From the NCBI RefSeq assembly GCF_021227995.1, contig NZ_CP089301.1, positions 1,364,001 to 1,428,000 of the forward strand: a stretch of 64,000 nucleotides of DNA. Reading direction: 5' to 3'. Each line of letters begins with the position of its first letter. The stretch's first letter is position 1. Made by a program: the position numbers and the translations under genes. This document shows, piece by piece, positions 27,877 through 36,539 of this stretch. The notes under the pieces were generated by a model. It saw only the letters and a list, made by a program, of their open reading frames with translations. It was not told the origin of the DNA and ran no database searches. Source of the stretch: Novosphingobium kaempferiae (GTDB lineage Bacteria > Pseudomonadota > Alphaproteobacteria > Sphingomonadales > Sphingomonadaceae).

Positions 27877-29687
27877 CTTCGCCTTCGCCCACCACGCTCG
27901 AACTCTGGCCGATCGGCAATTGCCAGGTAAGCGGCCTGATCGACGAGGCCGGAGCGCTCGTCTGGGGCTGCGTGCCGCGCGTCGATGGCGACCCGACCTT
28001 CTGCGCCCTGCTGCGCGGTGATGGCGGGCAGGACGCGGGGACATGGCGCTTCGAGCTGGAGAACCAGGTCTCGGCACGCCAGCACTACCTGCGCAACACG
28101 CCGATCCTCGTCACCCGGCTTGAGGACGCGACCGGCGGCGCGGTCGAGATCTACGACTTCTGCCCCCGCTTCGAGCGGTCGGGCCGGATGTACCGCCCGG
28201 TCGCCTTCGCCCGCATCGTGCGCCCGGTGGCGGGCGCGCCGCGCATCCGCACAATCCTGACACCAATGAGCGGCTACGGTGCCAAGCTCGCGCCGACGAC
28301 ACAGGGCTCCAACCACATCCGCTACCTCGTCGAACGCAACACCCTGCGCCTCACCACCGACGCCCCGGTCGGCTACGTGCTCGACGAACGCTGGTTCCGG
28401 CTGGAAAAGCCGCTGCACTTCTTCCTCGGCCCGGACGAGCCGTTCTCGGGGGATATCGAGTACGACCTGCAGTCGATGATCCAGAAGACCGGCGACTACT
28501 GGCGGCTCTGGGTGCGCGGTCTCGCAACTCCGCTCGACTGGCAGGACGCGGTGATCCGCGCCGCGATCACCCTCAAGCTGTGCCAGCACGAGGAGACCGG
28601 CGCGATCGTGGCCGCGCTCACCACCTCGATCCCCGAAGCGCCGGGCAGCCAGCGCAACTGGGACTACCGCTACTGCTGGATCCGCGACGCCTACTACACT
28701 GTGCAGGCGCTCAACCATCTCGGCGCGCTCGACGTGCTGGAGAAGTACCTCGCCTACCTGCGCAACATCGTCGCCGATGCGCCCGACGGCGTCGTCCAGC
28801 CGCTCTACGCGGTGAGCGGGGCCAAGGAGATCATCGAGTGGGAGGCGGCTGACCTCCCCGGCTACCGCAGCACCGGCCCGGTCCGCGTCGGCAATGCCGC
28901 CTACTATCAGGTCCAGAACGACTGCTACGGCCAGATCGTGCTCCCCTCGATCCAGGGCTTCCTCGACCAGCGCCTCATGCGCATCGCCAACGAGGACGAT
29001 TTCCGCAGTCTGGAGCAGGTGGGCGAGATGGCGTGGAAGACCCACGACAAGCCCGATGCGGGCCTGTGGGAACTGCGCACCCGCACGGCCGTCCATACCT
29101 ATTCCAGCGTCATGAGCTGGGCTGCCTGCGACCGCCTCGCCAATGCCGCGCAATACCTTGGCCTCCACGACCGCGCGACGTTCTGGAGCGAGCGGGCCGA
29201 CACGGTGCGCGCCAACATCGACGCCGGCGCGTGGCATGCGGTCGAGGGACATGACGCGGGTGGCCACTATGCCGCGAGTTTCGGCGGATCGCAGCTCGAC
29301 GCCAGCCTGCTCCAGATGGTCGAGCTGCGCTATCTCCCGGCGGACGACCCGAAATTCCGGGCGACACTGAAGGCGGTACAGAAGGCACTGAGGCGCGGCG
29401 AACACATGCTGCGCTATGACAGCGAGGACGACTTCGGCCTGCCCGAGACCGCCTTCAACATCTGCACCTTCTGGCTGATCGAGGCCCTCCACCGCAGTGG
29501 TGAGGACGAGGAAGCGCGCCGCCTGTTCGAAGCGATGCTGGCGCACCGCACCCGCTCCGGCCTGCTGTCCGAGGATATGGATTTCGAGACCGGCGAGCTT
29601 TGGGGGAACTTTCCGCAGACCTATTCGCTAGTGGGTATCATCAATTGTGCCGGGCAGCTGTCCCGGTCGTGGCGGGACTGGCGCTGA
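27873..29687 (+). CDS. Glycoside hydrolase family 15 protein (glucoamylase/trehalase-like)
   Basis: The 604-residue protein has an N-terminal beta-sandwich domain (about 1-230) and an (alpha/alpha)6 catalytic barrel. Typical GH15 motifs are GSQRNWDYRYCWIRDAYYTV and, near the end, TFWLIEALHRSGEDEEARRLFE. Members hydrolyse alpha-glucosidic bonds from the non-reducing end; mycobacterial and alphaproteobacterial relatives next to ots genes include trehalases. It is translationally coupled to otsB by a 4-base overlap, so it may recycle trehalose or act on maltooligosaccharides. No signal peptide: cytoplasmic. Confidence 0.93.
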   Translation: MTSPSPTTLELWPIGNCQVSGLIDEAGALVWGCVPRVDGDPTFCALLRGDGGQDAGTWRFELENQVSARQHYLRNTPILVTRLEDATGGAVEIYDFCPRFERSGRMYRPVAFARIVRPVAGAPRIRTILTPMSGYGAKLAPTTQGSNHIRYLVERNTLRLTTDAPVGYVLDERWFRLEKPLHFFLGPDEPFSGDIEYDLQSMIQKTGDYWRLWVRGLATPLDWQDAVIRAAITLKLCQHEETGAIVAALTTSIPEAPGSQRNWDYRYCWIRDAYYTVQALNHLGALDVLEKYLAYLRNIVADAPDGVVQPLYAVSGAKEIIEWEAADLPGYRSTGPVRVGNAAYYQVQNDCYGQIVLPSIQGFLDQRLMRIANEDDFRSLEQVGEMAWKTHDKPDAGLWELRTRTAVHTYSSVMSWAACDRLANAAQYLGLHDRATFWSERADTVRANIDAGAWHAVEGHDAGGHYAASFGGSQLDASLLQMVELRYLPADDPKFRATLKAVQKALRRGEHMLRYDSEDDFGLPETAFNICTFWLIEALHRSGEDEEARRLFEAMLAHRTRSGLLSEDMDFETGELWGNFPQTYSLVGIINCAGQLSRSWRDWR

Positions 29688-29776
29688 GAGGCATCGGTGT
29701 CCCGCCTTTTCGTGCGTGTGCCGAGGCCACGCCCCGATCGAGCAGGCGCCGGGATTGGCGCCACGAAGGAAATGTC

Positions 29777-31195
29777 ATGGGCAGATTGATCGTCATCTCC
29801 AACCGGGTCAGCGTGCCCAGTGCGGCGGGGGCCGCGGGTGCGCAAGGCGGACTGGCGGTGGCGCTCAATTCCGCGCTGCGCGAACATGGGGGCATCTGGT
29901 TCGGCTGGTCCGGGCAGGAGACGGCGGAGTTCACCGGCCACCTCGACATGCAACGCAACAATGGCGTGACGACGGCGACGATCGACCTCGAACCGCAGGA
30001 CGTCGACGAATACTACAACGGCTACGCCAACCGCACGCTCTGGCCGCTGTTCCACTACCGCATCGACCTGACCGAGTACGACCGCAACTTCGGCGAGGGG
30101 TACGAGCGCGTGAACGAGCGCTTCGCCGACTCCGTGTTCCCGCTGATCGAACCCGACGACCTCGTCTGGGTCCACGACTATCACCTGCTGCCGCTGGCCT
30201 CGATCCTGCGCGGCAAGGGCGTGAAGAACCGCATCGGCCTGTTCGTCCATACGCCCTGGCCGCCGACCCGCCTGCTCGCCTCGCTGCCGTTCCATGAGCG
30301 GCTCGTCGCTTCGATGCTGGAGCATGACGTGATCGGCTTCCAGACGACCGAGTGGCTGGAGAGCTTCCTGCATTACGTGCAGAAGGAAATGGGCCTCAAG
30401 ATCGGGCTCGACAACTCGATCGAATATAACGGCCGGCAGGTCATCGCCCGCGCCTTCCCCATCGGCATCGACTTCGCCGAGTTCACCGAAGCCGCATCGA
30501 GCGCGCAGGCGAAGGAGGCGCACGACCGCCTGAAGGCCAGCGTGCGCGGCCGCAAGATCCTGATCGGCGTCGATCGCCTCGACTATTCCAAGGGGCTGGG
30601 AGAGCGGTTCGAGAGCTTCAGCCGCTTCCTAGGAGACCATCCCGAGATGGCGGGCAAGGCCGTCCTGCTCCAGATCGCCCCGCCGAGCCGCGGCGACGTG
30701 ACGAGCTACCAGCAGATCCGCGAGGATCTGGAACGCAAGACCGGCCACATCAACGGCGCCCATGCCGACGTGGACTTTGTGCCGATCCGCTACGTCAACC
30801 GGGGCTATCCGCGCGCCGAACTCGCAGGCTTCTACCGCGCCGCGGAAGTCGGCCTCGTCACCCCCCTGCGCGACGGCATGAACCTCGTCGCCAAGGAGTA
30901 CATCGCAGCGCAGGATCCCGAGAATCCGGGCGTCCTGATCCTCTCGCGCTTCGCGGGTTCTGCGCTGCAGCTCAAGGATGCCCTGCTGGTCAACCCGCAC
31001 TCGGTCGAGCATGTGGCCGAGACGATCAAGCTCGCGCTCGACATGCCGCTCGCCGAGCGCAAGCGCCGCCACCAGAAGCTCCTCGCCTCGGTCCGTGAGG
31101 AGGACGTGATCCACTGGCTCGACCAGTTCGTGAAGGCGCTGAGCGGGCCCGACAAGGATTCCGGCAACGTCGCGTCACTCGATCGGGTGGCGTGA
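29777..31195 (+). CDS. otsA: Trehalose-6-phosphate synthase (UDP/ADP-glucose dependent)
   Basis: The 472-residue GT20 protein has GGLAVALNSAL (donor loop), WVHDYHLLPLA, HTPWPP, GVDRLDYSKGLGERFE and TPLRDGMNLVAKEY. It joins glucose from a nucleotide sugar to glucose-6-phosphate. ATG at 29777 has GAAGGA 7 bases upstream; the frame is open further back but overlaps the GH15 gene. otsB-GH15-otsA form an operon with an 89-base gap before otsA. Trehalose gives osmotic and desiccation tolerance; in sphingomonads such operons often answer the general stress sigma factor, but no clear EcfG box was identified. Confidence 0.97.
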   Translation: MGRLIVISNRVSVPSAAGAAGAQGGLAVALNSALREHGGIWFGWSGQETAEFTGHLDMQRNNGVTTATIDLEPQDVDEYYNGYANRTLWPLFHYRIDLTEYDRNFGEGYERVNERFADSVFPLIEPDDLVWVHDYHLLPLASILRGKGVKNRIGLFVHTPWPPTRLLASLPFHERLVASMLEHDVIGFQTTEWLESFLHYVQKEMGLKIGLDNSIEYNGRQVIARAFPIGIDFAEFTEAASSAQAKEAHDRLKASVRGRKILIGVDRLDYSKGLGERFESFSRFLGDHPEMAGKAVLLQIAPPSRGDVTSYQQIREDLERKTGHINGAHADVDFVPIRYVNRGYPRAELAGFYRAAEVGLVTPLRDGMNLVAKEYIAAQDPENPGVLILSRFAGSALQLKDALLVNPHSVEHVAETIKLALDMPLAERKRRHQKLLASVREEDVIHWLDQFVKALSGPDKDSGNVASLDRVA

Positions 31196-31366
31196 CCGCA
31201 CAGCGATGCTCAGGCCATGGTCGGCATCCTTTTTTCTCCGACCTGCAACCATACTGCCGTCAACGACGATTATGCTTCGTCCTGCGAAGACGGCAGTCTC
31301 CGCGACCGTAACGGTTGCGCGTGAAGGCCTGTCGAAAGCGCGTGTCGGGATAGTCGGGGAAAGTAC

Positions 31367-31618
31367 ATGAGCCCAGTTCTGTTCGGCGAATGCGTGAACG
31401 CCCGCGCGACCGCCCAGGTGCGAATCAGCGCGCTCGCGACCAGCGGTTGCGACCTGGAAGGAGAGATCCCGGCGGGCGTGGTCGATGCCGACTTCTCGCT
31501 CTGGATCGGAGCGGTCGGTCCGTTCCCCGCAACAGCCAGGCGCAAGGACGCCCGGCGCATGGCTGCATACTTCAAGGAGCCTCTGGACGGCCGTATCCTG
31601 CAGCATTTCAACGTCTAG
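31367..31618 (+). CDS. Small PilZ-like domain protein, degenerate
   Basis: The 83-residue protein fits a minimal PilZ barrel: VRISALATSGCDLEGEIPAG corresponds to the x(D/N)xSxxGxxL strand, DFSLWIGAVGPFPATARR to the central strands, and MAAYFKEPLDGRILQHF to the closing strand and helix. PilZ proteins bind c-di-GMP, but the RxxxR motif is not obvious here and the first residue of D/NxSxxG is Ala, so nucleotide binding is doubtful. GGGGAA lies 6 bases before the ATG. Its place between otsA and the polysaccharide locus makes a role in polysaccharide control possible. Confidence 0.6.
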   Translation: MSPVLFGECVNARATAQVRISALATSGCDLEGEIPAGVVDADFSLWIGAVGPFPATARRKDARRMAAYFKEPLDGRILQHFNV

Positions 31619-31849
31619 CAGTTTGCGTGCGAATAGTCGGCCCCGGCTTTGATCTCGACTGGCCGCACATGAATTCCACTTGCAAACGCCGACCGGACTA
31701 CTAAGCGTCTTCGCAGTTGCACAATGCCGGGGCAGCGCCGCCGGATACGCAAGGGCAGTCGTCCCGCGTGTCTCGACCGGCCGCAGCGGGCTTCCGTCCG
31801 ATCCCCTCGGCTGACAGAGGAGACGCCGCCCGTCGGCGTGGAGGATCCG

Positions 31850-32734
31850 TTGAGCCAGCAGCATGTACCCGAGTTCACAGCGGTCACGCGCAAATACATG
31901 CACCCGGTCCGCATCCCTCATCACAGCAGGAGCCTGTTCCTGCGCTGGATGCTTACGGTGCCGTTTCGTTCGAGGTTCGGCGGCTCGCGCATCGCGCGCT
32001 ACGTCAACCAACCCGCGCCTTCGACGTGGGCCGAGGATCTGGCCGGGAAGCGCGTGCTGATCGTCGGATCCGGCCCCAGCCTCGACAAGGTGGCGCCCGG
32101 CTTCTTCGACGATTTCGACACGGTCATCTATATCAACTTCGCGTTGAAGCGGATGCGAGGCACCGGTGCGGAGTATTTCTTCACCACCGATCTCGGCCCC
32201 GTGCGCGAGTTCATCGACGCTTACGAGGAAACTGCATTCCTTCGCCTCGGGAAGGATCGCTGCGTCTATGCGCCGATCTACCTCGACCAGTATTCGATGA
32301 TGAAGCCCGCTGGCCGCGAACTGTTTTCCTGGCTCCGTTTCGACAACGCAGGCTGGCGGACACAGTCCGTCAAGCTGGCGAGGATGAAGCTGGCCGGTCT
32401 CAAGCTGGAGAAGCTGACTGCGCCGCTCGTGCTTCGCTATCATCCCCGCCAGCCCGATTGGGATGCCTTCGAACTCCCTTCCGGCGGGCGCACACTGCCG
32501 ATCCTGGACCACACTTCGGCCCTGACCGCCGTGCTGTTTGCTGCGATGCAGGGTTCGCGCAGCATAGGGCTCATCGGCTGCGATTTTTCCGCCGGTCGCG
32601 CCTCCACGGTCGCGACGACACAGGAGATTCCGACCGCCAACACCTTCTCCGGCGCAGCTTCTGAGTTTCGCAAGCTTGCAGCGTCACTGGCGAGGCAGGG
32701 CGTCGATGTCACCAATCATTCGTGGCTGGTCTAA
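31850..32734 (+). CDS. GT42/MptE-like (DUF115-type) domain protein, possible ulosonate transferase
   Basis: The 294-residue protein starts at TTG 31850 with GGAGG 5 bases upstream; an ATG at 31895 is less well supported. After about 55 residues comes KRVLIVGSGPSLDKV, a glycine-rich loop like that of CMP-sialic-acid transferases of family GT42 and of DUF115/Maf proteins. AEYFFTTDL and a later SIGLIGCDFS correspond to the second Rossmann half. The same pattern forms the N-terminal domain of the NeuB fusion at 38887. A role in transferring a CMP-activated ulosonic acid is inferred from fold and neighbours. MptE-like pyrophosphokinase is the other annotation this fold receives. Confidence 0.5.
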   Translation: MSQQHVPEFTAVTRKYMHPVRIPHHSRSLFLRWMLTVPFRSRFGGSRIARYVNQPAPSTWAEDLAGKRVLIVGSGPSLDKVAPGFFDDFDTVIYINFALKRMRGTGAEYFFTTDLGPVREFIDAYEETAFLRLGKDRCVYAPIYLDQYSMMKPAGRELFSWLRFDNAGWRTQSVKLARMKLAGLKLEKLTAPLVLRYHPRQPDWDAFELPSGGRTLPILDHTSALTAVLFAAMQGSRSIGLIGCDFSAGRASTVATTQEIPTANTFSGAASEFRKLAASLARQGVDVTNHSWLV

Positions 32735-32968
32735 TCCGGGCGCCAAATTGAAGGCGCTGCGCAGCGTCGACGATACCCGTGCGGCCCGGCCTCCGCAGGA
32801 ACGATGGCAGATATTTCCGTGCCAAGTCTGGACTGAGACGAAGCGCAAAGGTGCGTTGTAAGCATCGTTAATTCTGGAGTATGAGCGCCCTCATCGCACC
32901 GGAAGGTTGCAAACGATTCACTCGTTTGAAACCTTGGGCAACCGGTGCGACGGGGGTTCACTGACATC

Positions 32969-34195
32969 ATGCGTTCACGTATTTTGGCATGCGGCATACT
33001 GCCGCTGTTGCTGGTCGCCTGCGGTGGCGAAGACGGAGGCTCGCCAGCGCCTGCTCCAACTACCCCGGCACCAGCACCGACCGCTACGGCGACACCTGCG
33101 CCCACGCCTACGCCTACTCCCGGACCGGTAAACGACGGTCTTGTGCGCGATGCCCTGATCCAGAGCACGGACGCCTCGATTTACGGCAAGCGCACCTATC
33201 AGGGTGTGCCGACCATGACCCGCGTCGGCAAGCGGCTCTGGGCCGCATGGTTCGCCGACACCTCGCCGACCGCGTGGGAGACGACCGGAACGTTCCTCGT
33301 CCTGAGCTATTCGGACGATTATGGTGACACCTGGTCGAAGGAATTCTACCTCGTCCCTGTTCACCCCGACACCGATCGCGCGGCCGACCCATGGTTGTGG
33401 CAGGCACCCGACGGCAAGCTCTGGGTGATCTACTTCCAGTCCGGCGGCAGGATGGCGTTCGATGGACAGCTCGGCATCTGGGCGAACATCATTCCCAATC
33501 CGCTGGCCGCTGAACCCACGTTCGAACCGGGATTCTGGCTGACCGACGGCATCGCCAACCGCCCGTTCCTGTACCGCGGCCAGTGGTATCTGCCCAGCGA
33601 CTACCTGCTGGGCAATCCTGCGCGATTCAAGGACCGCGTCGGCAAGCGAATCTACGCACTGGATTGGGCGAACCACCGAGCGACTTATGCCGCGCGCATA
33701 CCCAAGACCCCCAATTCCGACTACAACGAGATGAGCTTCGTCGAACTCAAGGACGGCAGCCTGCTCAATCAGTCGCGAAGCTATGACGGCATTTATCAAT
33801 CCCTTGCCCCCGCCGGAACGTTGAACTTTCCCGCGCCCTCGCGATGGACGTTCTATCCTTCCGTAGCTTCACGGCACATGATCGCACGTTCACCCAGCGG
33901 CCGCCTCCTTTCCGTATTCAATCAGAGCGTTACGGCAGGGCGCACGGACCTCACCATCGCCTTCAGCGATGACGACGGCAAGACGTGGCCCTACGCCTAC
34001 ATCTTCGACAGAAGGCCGAATATTTCCTATCCGGACATCGACTTCGCCGAAAATGGCGACGTGTTGGTTTCCTATGATCGCGGCCGTAACAGCTACAAGG
34101 AAATCTGGCTGGCGCGCATCGTGGAAAGTTCGATCGTGGATGGAGCCGGGGCGCCCAAGGTGACAATCAAGCTAATTAACCGCGCTACCAAATAG
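32969..34195 (+). CDS. Sialidase-like (BNR/Asp-box) lipoprotein
   Basis: The 408-residue protein has lipoprotein signal MRSRILACGILPLLLVACGG and a Pro/Ala/Thr linker (about 22-55). A beta-propeller follows, with Asp-boxes SDDYGDTW and SDDDGKTW (S-x-D-x-G-x-T-W type) and repeated DGKLWVIYFQ, NGDVLVSYDR strands, as in sialidase and exo-glycosidase propellers. Start ATG at 32969; the frame begins 8 codons earlier. It is anchored in the envelope and may trim or bind an acidic sugar of the polysaccharide. Catalytic Arg triad could not be confirmed by eye, so enzymatic activity is uncertain. Confidence 0.7.
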   Translation: MRSRILACGILPLLLVACGGEDGGSPAPAPTTPAPAPTATATPAPTPTPTPGPVNDGLVRDALIQSTDASIYGKRTYQGVPTMTRVGKRLWAAWFADTSPTAWETTGTFLVLSYSDDYGDTWSKEFYLVPVHPDTDRAADPWLWQAPDGKLWVIYFQSGGRMAFDGQLGIWANIIPNPLAAEPTFEPGFWLTDGIANRPFLYRGQWYLPSDYLLGNPARFKDRVGKRIYALDWANHRATYAARIPKTPNSDYNEMSFVELKDGSLLNQSRSYDGIYQSLAPAGTLNFPAPSRWTFYPSVASRHMIARSPSGRLLSVFNQSVTAGRTDLTIAFSDDDGKTWPYAYIFDRRPNISYPDIDFAENGDVLVSYDRGRNSYKEIWLARIVESSIVDGAGAPKVTIKLINRATK

Positions 34196-34271
34196 CGTTC
34201 GCCTGCACGTTGCTTGCGATGACGATCGATACATGGACAATTGCTTAGTGTGAAATCAGCGCCTAGTAATA

Positions 34272-34285
34272 CTGCATTGCAGCAT
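34272..34285 (+). promoter_or_regulatory. Putative dyad site upstream of fcl
   Basis: CTGCATTGCAGCAT contains TGCATTGCAGCA (34273-34284), identical to the core of the sites at 37935 and 58633. It lies 12 bases before the fcl ATG, overlapping the expected leader, so a bound protein could block transcription start or translation. Confidence 0.4.
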
Positions 34286-34297
34286 GAAGGACGGTTG

Positions 34298-35272
34298 ATG
34301 GAGCGCGCGGTGTTTGATCTCGAAGGCAAGAAGGTATTCGTCGCCGGTCATCGAGGCATGGTCGGTTCGGCTATCGTCCGTCGCCTCGCAAACGAGAACT
34401 GCACCGTCGTCACCGCGTCGCGCAGCGAACTGGATTTGAAAGACCAGGCAAGCGTGCGGTCGTGGTTCGCAGCCAACAAGCCTGACGTGGTCGTCCTCGC
34501 GGCAGCCAAGGTCGGCGGCATCCTCGCCAACGACACCTTCCCGGCCGAGTTCCTGTACGACAACCTCATGATCGAGGCCAACGTCATCAACTCGGCCAAG
34601 GATGAAGGCACCGAGAAGCTGCTGTTCCTGGGGTCGTCCTGCATCTACCCGAAGTTCGCCGACCAGCCGATCGTGGAGAGTTCGCTGCTCACCGGTTCGC
34701 TCGAACCCACCAACGAATGGTACGCGATCGCCAAGATCGCCGGGATCAAGCTGTGCCAGGCCTACCGCCGTCAATATGGCTGCGACTTCATCAGCGCCAT
34801 GCCCACGAATCTCTATGGCCCGGGCGACAATTTCGACCTCAATTCCAGTCATGTCATGCCGGCGCTGCTGCGCAAGGCGCACGAGGCAAAGGAAGCTGGG
34901 GCCGAGAGTATCGAAATCTGGGGCACCGGTACGCCACGCCGTGAGTTCCTCCACGTGGATGACCTCGCGGACGGCTGTGTCTTCCTGCTGAAGCACTATT
35001 CCGACTTCGAGCATGTGAACCTGGGATCGGGCACCGACATACCGATCATCGAACTGGCCGAACTGGTGTGCAGGACCGTAGGCTTTGCAGGGACCATCAC
35101 CAAGGACACCACCAAGCCTGACGGCACTCCGCGCAAGCTCATGAGCGGCGACAAGATCGCTGAACTGGGCTGGATGCCGCGGATCGGGCTGGAAGAAGGA
35201 ATCGCGCACGCCTATCGCGAATTCCTCGCCGGCCACATCAAGGCCAGCCACATCGAGGAAGGCGCTCACTGA
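34298..35272 (+). CDS. fcl: GDP-L-fucose synthase
   Basis: The 324-residue short-chain dehydrogenase has the NADP loop [33 protein letters not shown] and the catalytic Tyr/Lys in [31 protein letters not shown] is the substrate region. It epimerises and reduces GDP-4-keto-6-deoxymannose to GDP-L-fucose. The precursor comes from Gmd at 58703, 23 kb away. Start ATG at 34298 ([10 protein letters not shown]) has GGACGGTTG just upstream. The next gene follows after 34 bases. Confidence 0.97.
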   Translation: MERAVFDLEGKKVFVAGHRGMVGSAIVRRLANENCTVVTASRSELDLKDQASVRSWFAANKPDVVVLAAAKVGGILANDTFPAEFLYDNLMIEANVINSAKDEGTEKLLFLGSSCIYPKFADQPIVESSLLTGSLEPTNEWYAIAKIAGIKLCQAYRRQYGCDFISAMPTNLYGPGDNFDLNSSHVMPALLRKAHEAKEAGAESIEIWGTGTPRREFLHVDDLADGCVFLLKHYSDFEHVNLGSGTDIPIIELAELVCRTVGFAGTITKDTTKPDGTPRKLMSGDKIAELGWMPRIGLEEGIAHAYREFLAGHIKASHIEEGAH

Positions 35273-35306
35273 GCCGCGATTGCATTCAGGACGTGGCGAA
35301 ACAGCG

Positions 35307-36539
35307 ATGAAAATCCTTATTGTCGGCCTCAACCATGCCCCCGAACCGGTGGGTATCGGACCGTACACGACCGGCCTTGCACAAGGCCTCCAGCGCCGCG
35401 GGCATGAAGTCACCGTACTTGCCGGGAAGCCCTACTATCCGCAGTGGAAGCCTTATCCCGACCATGGTCCCGGCCGCATGACTACGGTCGAGGAAGGCGT
35501 TTCGGTAACCCGGGTGCCGCACTATATCCCGGTAAAGCCCAGCGGATTGCGGCGTATCGCGCACCATGTGAGCTTCGCGGCATCGGTTGCGGGACCGGCG
35601 CTGGCAGCTGCCGGGGAGCGGCCGGACCTCGTGTTCACCATTGCCCCGTCGCTGCTTTCCGTGCCGGTGGCGGCACTGGCCGCGCGCCGTGCCAAGGCAC
35701 CCTTGTGGCTGCATGTGCAGGACTTCGAAGTGGAGGCGGCTTTCGCCACCGGCCTGCTCCCCGAAGAATCCACTGTTGGCCGCATTGCCCTTGCAGCGGA
35801 GGACCGCATCCTGCGCATGGCGGATTTCGCTTCCTCGATCAGCCCGCAGATGTGCCTGCGCCTCGAAGCCAAGGGCTTCAGGCCGGAGCAGACGTACCAG
35901 TTGCGCAACTGGAGCAACGGCGCGTTCGATTTCACATCGGCCGACGACAGCGAATACCGGCGCGAATGGGGTATCGGCGATCGCAAGGTCGCGCTCTATT
36001 CCGGCAACATCGCGAACAAGCAGGGCCTGGAGATCGTGATCGAGGCGGCGCATCGGCTGAAGGACCGGAAGGATCTCACTTTCGTCATCTGTGGCGAGGG
36101 TCCGAATCGGGAGCGCTTGAAGGAACTGGCCGAGGGCCTCGAAAACATTCAGTTCCACGATCTTCAACCGATGGCGCGCATGGCCGATTTCCTGTCGCTC
36201 GCATCGGTGCATCTGCTTCCTCAGATCGTCGGCGCGGCAGACCTTGTCCTGCCGTCCAAGCTGACCAACATGCTGGCATCGGGGCGACCGGTGGTCGCAA
36301 CGGCGGCACCCGGTACGGGCCTGTTCGACGAAGTCGAGGGCTGCGGCGTCAATAGCGCGCCCGGCGACGCCGCGGAGATGGCGATCGCGATCGCTGCGCT
36401 TCTGGACGATCCAGACCGCTGCAAAACGCTGGGCCTGGCTGCGCGCCAGCGGGCCACGGAACGCTGGTCACAGGAATCGATCATCGACGCGATGGAGCGG
36501 CGCATGGCCGGATGGATTTCCACAGGGCGCAACGGATGA
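35307..36539 (+). CDS. Glycosyltransferase, GT4 family, WcaI-like
   Basis: The 410-residue GT-B protein matches E. coli WcaI along its N-terminal half: MKILIVGLNHAPEPVGIGPY, VLAGKPYYPQWKPY, VPHYIPVKPSGLRRI and WLHVQDFEVEAAF. The C-terminal donor domain has ALYSGNIANKQGLEIVIEAA and FVICGEGPNRERL. WcaI is proposed to add fucose in colanic acid, which agrees with fcl just upstream. Cytoplasmic, at the membrane face. Start ATG at 35307. Its stop overlaps the flippase start (ATGA). Confidence 0.9.
   Translation: MKILIVGLNHAPEPVGIGPYTTGLAQGLQRRGHEVTVLAGKPYYPQWKPYPDHGPGRMTTVEEGVSVTRVPHYIPVKPSGLRRIAHHVSFAASVAGPALAAAGERPDLVFTIAPSLLSVPVAALAARRAKAPLWLHVQDFEVEAAFATGLLPEESTVGRIALAAEDRILRMADFASSISPQMCLRLEAKGFRPEQTYQLRNWSNGAFDFTSADDSEYRREWGIGDRKVALYSGNIANKQGLEIVIEAAHRLKDRKDLTFVICGEGPNRERLKELAEGLENIQFHDLQPMARMADFLSLASVHLLPQIVGAADLVLPSKLTNMLASGRPVVATAAPGTGLFDEVEGCGVNSAPGDAAEMAIAIAALLDDPDRCKTLGLAARQRATERWSQESIIDAMERRMAGWISTGRNG

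Noticed and set aside
31175-32512. A 445-codon minus-strand open frame over the PilZ-like gene and the GT42/MptE-like gene
   Set aside because: The translated text has no family motifs, while the plus strand carries recognisable domains with ribosome sites.
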